Below, one piece after another: positions 60,295 through 64,000 of a stretch of DNA of 64,000 nucleotides. This DNA comes from Flavobacterium sp. KS-LB2 (GTDB lineage: Bacteria > Bacteroidota > Bacteroidia > Flavobacteriales > Flavobacteriaceae). Numbering within the stretch: the stretch's first letter is position 1; every line of letters begins with the position of its first letter. A model generated the notes under the pieces. It did no database searches and had not been told where the DNA came from. It was given only the letters and a program-made list of their open reading frames with translations. The stretch lies in the NCBI RefSeq assembly GCF_036895565.1, contig NZ_CP145904.1:124001-188000 (forward strand), read 5' to 3'. Position numbers and translations under genes: made by a program.

Positions 60295-61548
60295 TTAGAT
60301 TTCTAATTTTTTCACCAATACACATGCATTGTGACCGCCAAAACCAAAAGTATTACTCATAACAACATTCATTTCTCTTTTTTGAGCTTTGTTGAAAGTA
60401 AAATTTAATTTAGAATCAATGCTTTCGTCATTTGTTAAATGATTTATGGTAGGTGGTACTATTCCATGTTTCATAGAAAGTATAGAAGAAATTGTTTCAA
60501 CTGCACCAGCTGCACCAAGTAAATGGCCGGTCATGGATTTAGTTGAATTTAAATTCATAGTATAAGCATGTTCACCAAATACATGTAAAATAGCTTTTGA
60601 CTCAGCCATATCGCCTAGGGGTGTTGAAGTTCCGTGCATATTTACTCCATCAACATCAGTTGGTTTTAAACCAGCATCTCTCAAGCAGTTTAGCATTACG
60701 TTTTTAGCGCCCAATCCATCAGGATGAGGAGCAGTAATGTGATGTGCATCTGCTGACATTCCGCCACCACCAATTTCGCAATATATTTTTGCTCCACGAG
60801 CCATAGCATGTTCGTATTCTTCAAGAATCAAAGCTCCTGCTCCTTCTCCTAAAACAAAACCGTCACGGTCTTTGTCCATAGGTCTTGAAGCTGTTTTTGG
60901 GTCGTCATTTCTTGTTGATAAAGCATGCATTGCATTAAAACCACCCATTCCTGCTATGGTTACTGCAGCTTCAGATCCACCAGTCACCATAACGTCTGCA
61001 TGGCCTAATCGGATGTAGTTGAAAGCGTCAATAATAGCATTTGTAGAGGAGGCACAAGCAGATACAGTAGCGAAATTAGGACCTCTGAATCCGTATTTTA
61101 TAGAAATATGGCCACAAGCTATATCCGAAATCATTTTTGGAATAAAAAAAGGATTGAATTTAGGAGTTCCATCGCCTGCTGCAAAATTCAACATTTCGAT
61201 TTGAAAAGTTTCTAATCCACCTATTCCTGAACCCCAAATAACTCCTGCTCTGTCTTTGTCTAAAGTTTCTAGGTTGAAACCAGCATCATTTACAGCTTCT
61301 TCAGATGACACCATTGCGTATTGTGCATAGCGGTCCATTTTTCTAGCCTCTTTTCTGTCTAAGAAATCTTCAGCATTAAAATTTTTCAATTCGCATGCAA
61401 AATGAGTTTTAAATTTTGAAGCGTCAAAATAAGTGATTGGAGCAGCTCCACTAACGCCGTTAATAAGCCCGTTCCAATACTCTTCAATGTTATTTCCAAT
61501 GGGTGTAAGAGCGCCTAAACCTGTTACAACAACTCGTCTTAGTACCAT
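60295..61548 (-). CDS. fabF: 3-oxoacyl-[acyl-carrier-protein] synthase II
   Basis: 417 aa from the ATG at 61548 (MVLRRVVVTGLGALTPIGNNIEEYW), the usual KAS II start and length. The catalytic triad is Cys in VSACASSTNAI, His in NMHGTSTPLGD and His in KSMTGHLLGAAGAVE. It elongates fatty acyl chains with malonyl-ACP. It follows acpP across a terminator hairpin, so its expression is probably set by readthrough or its own promoter. Confidence 0.97.
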   Translation of the reverse strand: MVLRRVVVTGLGALTPIGNNIEEYWNGLINGVSGAAPITYFDASKFKTHFACELKNFNAEDFLDRKEARKMDRYAQYAMVSSEEAVNDAGFNLETLDKDRAGVIWGSGIGGLETFQIEMLNFAAGDGTPKFNPFFIPKMISDIACGHISIKYGFRGPNFATVSACASSTNAIIDAFNYIRLGHADVMVTGGSEAAVTIAGMGGFNAMHALSTRNDDPKTASRPMDKDRDGFVLGEGAGALILEEYEHAMARGAKIYCEIGGGGMSADAHHITAPHPDGLGAKNVMLNCLRDAGLKPTDVDGVNMHGTSTPLGDMAESKAILHVFGEHAYTMNLNSTKSMTGHLLGAAGAVETISSILSMKHGIVPPTINHLTNDESIDSKLNFTFNKAQKREMNVVMSNTFGFGGHNACVLVKKLEI

Positions 61549-61691
61549 AAATTCTTTATTTTTGTTATCTTTAAACAAATAAAACCCATGCTTTCTTTAC
61601 TGTATTACTATTACGAAAGAGCCATGGGTATTACAATAAATATAGTTTTGATTGAAATTCAATCTCGAATTTAATTTAAAAAAAAATAATA

Positions 61692-61721
61692 ACACCCGTT
61701 TACAAGATTGCAAACGGGTGT
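61692..61721 (-). terminator. Terminator/attenuator between acpP and fabF
   Basis: ACACCCGTTT...AAACGGGTGT with 10-bp stem; on the minus strand it is followed by a long T-rich tract. It lies inside the acpP-fabF gene pair, so it probably lowers fabF expression relative to the abundant ACP. Confidence 0.85.
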
Positions 61722-61729
61722 GTAATTTA

Positions 61730-61966
61730 TTATTTTTTAGCTTCCTCGATGTAAGAGATTGCTTGACCTACAGTAGCGATGTTTTCTGCTTGATCGTCTG
61801 GAATTTGAATGTCAAATTCTTTTTCGAATTCCATAATAAGCTCAACAGTGTCTAATGAGTCAGCTCCTAAATCATTAGTGAAGCTTGCTTCTGTTACAAC
61901 TTCGTTTTCGTCAACGCCTAATTTGTCTACGATAATCGCTTTTACTCTTGATGCAATGTCTGACAT
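61730..61966 (-). CDS. acpP: Acyl carrier protein
   Basis: 78 aa, highly acidic. The phosphopantetheine attachment serine is S37 in [10 protein letters not shown]. It carries growing acyl chains for fatty-acid synthesis in the cytosol. Promoter with -7 TATTTTTG and -33 TTG upstream; a hairpin terminator before fabF would allow a separate, abundant acpP mRNA. Confidence 0.98.
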   Translation of the reverse strand: MSDIASRVKAIIVDKLGVDENEVVTEASFTNDLGADSLDTVELIMEFEKEFDIQIPDDQAENIATVGQAISYIEEAKK

Positions 61967-61996
61967 AATCTTTAATTTTAGAATTTAATTTGTTGG

Positions 61997-62025
61997 CAAA
62001 AATAAAAAACTTTATTTTAAAACAA
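61997..62025 (-). promoter_or_regulatory. Promoter of acpP
   Basis: Minus strand: TATTTTTG (62004-61997) with TTG (62025-62023) 18 bp upstream. The -7 box is followed by CC and stands 30 bp before the acpP ATG. Confidence 0.75.
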
Positions 62026-62142
62026 CTATTTAGTTAATAAATGTGACATCTAATTTATGAAATTTATTTCAACAAAGCTGTCGCAATGTTATTTATTTTC
62101 GATTTTTATGCCTTTTTTTGTGCAATTAAAATTTGACTGGTT

Positions 62143-62712
62143 ATGAAAAAAATTGTCGTTTTTGCTTCTGGATCGGGTACTAATGCTGAAAATATTATAA
62201 AATATTTTGAGAAAACAGAAATTGGAACTGTCGAAGCCGTGTTTACAAATAACCAAAGTGCTCAAGTGATTGAAAGAGCAAAAAACTACGGAGTTCCATC
62301 AATTATTTTCTCAAAAGAAGAATTAATAGAAGGAATTGTATTACAAAAATTAAATGAAATTCAACCTGATTTAATCGTTTTGGCAGGATTTTTATTAAAA
62401 TTTCCTGAAAATATCATCTCAGTCTATCCGGATAAGATCATAAATATTCATCCAGCATTGTTGCCAAAATATGGTGGGAAAGGAATGTACGGTATGTATA
62501 TTCATAGAGCAATAGTTGGAAATAAAGAAGTGGAAACTGGAATTACCATTCATTTTGTTGATGAAAATTACGATGAAGGCAATATTATTTTCCAAAAAAA
62601 AGTTGCTTTATCAGGTGATGAAACTCCAGAAGAAGTTGCTGCAAAAATACATGAATTAGAACAAAAATATTTCCCAACGGTAATTGAAGGAATCCTAAAT
62701 CAAAAATCCTAA
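62143..62712 (+). CDS. purN: Phosphoribosylglycinamide formyltransferase
   Basis: 189 aa. It opens with VFASGSGTNAENI, the glycinamide ribonucleotide-binding loop, and carries the catalytic NIHPALLPKYGGKGMYG signature with Asn, His and the downstream Asp (HFVDENYDEGNIIFQ). It adds a formyl group from 10-formyl-THF in purine synthesis. Divergent from acpP; followed by rnhA after 7 bp. Confidence 0.96.
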   Translation: MKKIVVFASGSGTNAENIIKYFEKTEIGTVEAVFTNNQSAQVIERAKNYGVPSIIFSKEELIEGIVLQKLNEIQPDLIVLAGFLLKFPENIISVYPDKIINIHPALLPKYGGKGMYGMYIHRAIVGNKEVETGITIHFVDENYDEGNIIFQKKVALSGDETPEEVAAKIHELEQKYFPTVIEGILNQKS

Positions 62713-62719
62713 TTCATTA

Positions 62720-63199
62720 ATGGAACACGACGTACATATATATACGGATGGAGCTGCCAAAGGAAATCCCGGAAACGGTGGTTATGGGGTGGTGATGGAA
62801 TGGGTAGGGAAACCGTATAAGAAAGAATTCTATGAAGGTTTTCGGCGTACGACTAATAATAGGATGGAGCTTTTGGCGGTTATTGTAGGTCTTGAAAAAT
62901 TAAAAAATCCCAACACTAGGGTTTTAGTAGTTTCTGATTCAAAATATGTGGTAGATTCAGTAGAGAAAAAATGGGTTTTAGGCTGGGAAAAAAAAGGATT
63001 TGTGGATAGAAAAAATTCCGACTTGTGGAAACGTTTTTTAATAGTCTACAGAAGACATAAAGTTGATTTCAAATGGATAAAAGGGCATAACAATCATATT
63101 CAAAACGAAAGGTGCGATGAATTAGCCGTAATGGCTTCGATGCAAAAGCAACTTTCTGTCGATACTTTCTATGAAAAAGAAGAGGCAAAATTGTTATGA
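62720..63199 (+). CDS. rnhA: Ribonuclease HI
   Basis: 159 aa. Catalytic carboxylates are visible in YTDGAAKGNPGNGGYG, RMELLAVIVGLE, VVSDSKYVVDSVEK and ERCDELAVMA. It degrades RNA of RNA-DNA hybrids. It closely follows purN and precedes the PfkB gene, which has its own promoter. Confidence 0.95.
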   Translation: MEHDVHIYTDGAAKGNPGNGGYGVVMEWVGKPYKKEFYEGFRRTTNNRMELLAVIVGLEKLKNPNTRVLVVSDSKYVVDSVEKKWVLGWEKKGFVDRKNSDLWKRFLIVYRRHKVDFKWIKGHNNHIQNERCDELAVMASMQKQLSVDTFYEKEEAKLL

Positions 63200-63215
63200 T
63201 TCAAGGATATAAATT

Positions 63216-63275
63216 GGCAAAACTTTACGCTTTAGACCCTTTGCAACTTTACAACTTATAAACTATCTTTGCGCC
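63216..63275. repeat. Periodic ACTTTACGC/CCTTTGCAA repeat
   Basis: Between rnhA and the PfkB gene: ACTTTACGC, CTTTAGACC, CTTTGCAA, CTTTACAA, CTTATAAA, ATCTTTGCGCC, words of 8-9 bases. The PfkB promoter is embedded in this run, so the repeat and promoter overlap. Confidence 0.55.
63241..63271 (+). promoter_or_regulatory. Promoter of the PfkB-family gene
   Basis: TTG (63241-63243), 20-bp spacer, TATCTTTG (63264-63271) followed by CGCC: full Bacteroidota consensus, 23 bases before the ATG. Confidence 0.78.
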
Positions 63276-63294
63276 TTAATTCGAAACGTATATA

Positions 63295-64000
63295 ATGAAT
63301 AAATTATTGATTGTTGGAACAGTAGCTTTCGACGCAATTGAAACTCCATTTGGGAAAACGGACAAAATTTTAGGTGGTGCAGCAACTTATATCGGTTTAT
63401 CTGCTTCTTTTTTTAATGTACAATCGGCTATAGTTTCTGTAGTTGGTGATGATTTTCCCCAAGAATATTTGGATTTATTGACTGCAAGAAACATTGATAT
63501 TTCAGGTCTTGAAGTTGTAAATGGTGGAAAAACTTTTTTTTGGAGTGGTCTTTACCACAATGATTTGAATTCAAGAGATACATTAGTTACTGAGTTAAAC
63601 GTTTTGGCTGATTTCCAACCAAAAGTCCCTCAAGATTATAAAAATGCTGAAATAGTAATGTTAGGGAACTTACATCCACTAGTACAAAGCAGTGTTTTGG
63701 ACCAAATGGAAACACAACCTAAATTGGTGGTATTGGATACTATGAATTTTTGGATGGATTGCGCTTTACCAGAATTGATGGACGTAATAAAACGTGTCGA
63801 TGTAATTACGATTAACGACGAGGAAGCAAGACAACTTTCGGGAGAATATTCATTAGTGAAAGCGGCTGCAAAAATTCACACTATGGGACCTAAATATGTC
63901 GTGATTAAAAAAGGAGAACACGGAGCACTTATTTTTCATAACAAAGAAGTTTTCTTTGCACCAGCTTTACCTCTTGAAGAAGTTTTTGATCCAACTGGAG
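63295..64000 (+). CDS. PfkB-family sugar kinase, 3'-truncated by window
   Basis: 235 residues are visible before the window ends. The N-terminal substrate-binding region (MNKLLIVGTVAFDAIETPFGKTDKILGGAATYIGLSASFF) and VVIKKGEHGALIF fit PfkB. The last visible residues, FDPTG, are the beginning of the catalytic DPTGAGD motif, so the active-site Asp lies just outside. Sugar or nucleoside specificity cannot be told. ATG start with a strong promoter. Confidence 0.92.
   Translation, partial: MNKLLIVGTVAFDAIETPFGKTDKILGGAATYIGLSASFFNVQSAIVSVVGDDFPQEYLDLLTARNIDISGLEVVNGGKTFFWSGLYHNDLNSRDTLVTELNVLADFQPKVPQDYKNAEIVMLGNLHPLVQSSVLDQMETQPKLVVLDTMNFWMDCALPELMDVIKRVDVITINDEEARQLSGEYSLVKAAAKIHTMGPKYVVIKKGEHGALIFHNKEVFFAPALPLEEVFDPTG

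Overview
The window is a stretch of chromosome from a Flavobacteriaceae bacterium, most likely Flavobacterium or a close relative. Evidence: AT-rich DNA; genes starting without Shine-Dalgarno sequences but often preceded by the Bacteroidota -7 box TAnnTTTG (in the best cases with TTG about 19-21 bp upstream); a complete Bat (aerotolerance) operon; the type IX secretion protein PorZ beside recO; an IPExxxVDY-family protein beside pyruvate kinase; an Oar-like TonB-dependent receptor. I see no rRNA, tRNA, CRISPR array, prophage or insertion sequence. This is ordinary core genome, and the unexplained structure lies mostly in the intergenic DNA.

Layout. 1-8.9 kb: MoxR ATPase (5' end cut by the window), DUF58 protein, a two-membrane-segment protein, then BatA, BatB, BatC, BatD and BatE, all on the plus strand. 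8.9-13 kb: CvpA-like protein, small hypotheticals, pheS, two tandem paralogous mini-membrane proteins, gpsA. 13.3-16.3 kb: an electrophile-detoxification cassette (YqhD-type aldehyde reductase plus an exported DJ-1/PfpI protein) divergent from a LysR regulator. 16.3-19.9 kb: minus-strand nadD, gmk, yicC, EamA transporter and ArsC/Spx-like protein. 19.9-25.3 kb: DinB-like protein, DUF3298-type lipoprotein, a trans-sulfuration PLP enzyme with a long leader, an outer-membrane-type protein, glutamate dehydrogenase. 25.5-33.4 kb: porZ, recO, ileS, a degenerate DksA/TraR protein, lspA. 33.5-39.2 kb: folate cyclo-ligase, a zinc deacylase, uvrC, patatin-barrel protein. 39.4-45.2 kb: aromatic amino acid catabolism (hmgA, hpd, kynA) with a DUF3108 protein and an M23 peptidase. 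45.4-51.8 kb: pgi, a large TonB receptor, a b-type membrane protein, RlpA. 51.8-56.5 kb: CYTH protein, 'site-specific recombinase' family membrane protein, DNA polymerase IV, PAS protein. 56.5-62 kb, minus strand: acpP, fabF, rnc, IPExxxVDY protein, pyk and a Bax-inhibitor-1 protein. 62.1-64 kb, plus strand: purN, rnhA and a PfkB kinase cut by the window end.

Most notable: an isoleucyl-tRNA synthetase whose HIGH motif reads GIHH, the swapped signature linked to mupirocin hyper-resistance; a promoter-to-terminator unit with no ORF at 42.1 kb (candidate small RNA); a roughly 118-nt leader before the trans-sulfuration gene; three copies of a structured dispersed intergenic repeat; and many intergenic spacers built of short 7-11-nt periodic words, often as inverted repeats with a different word at each site. 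No wholly new multi-gene system is evident.
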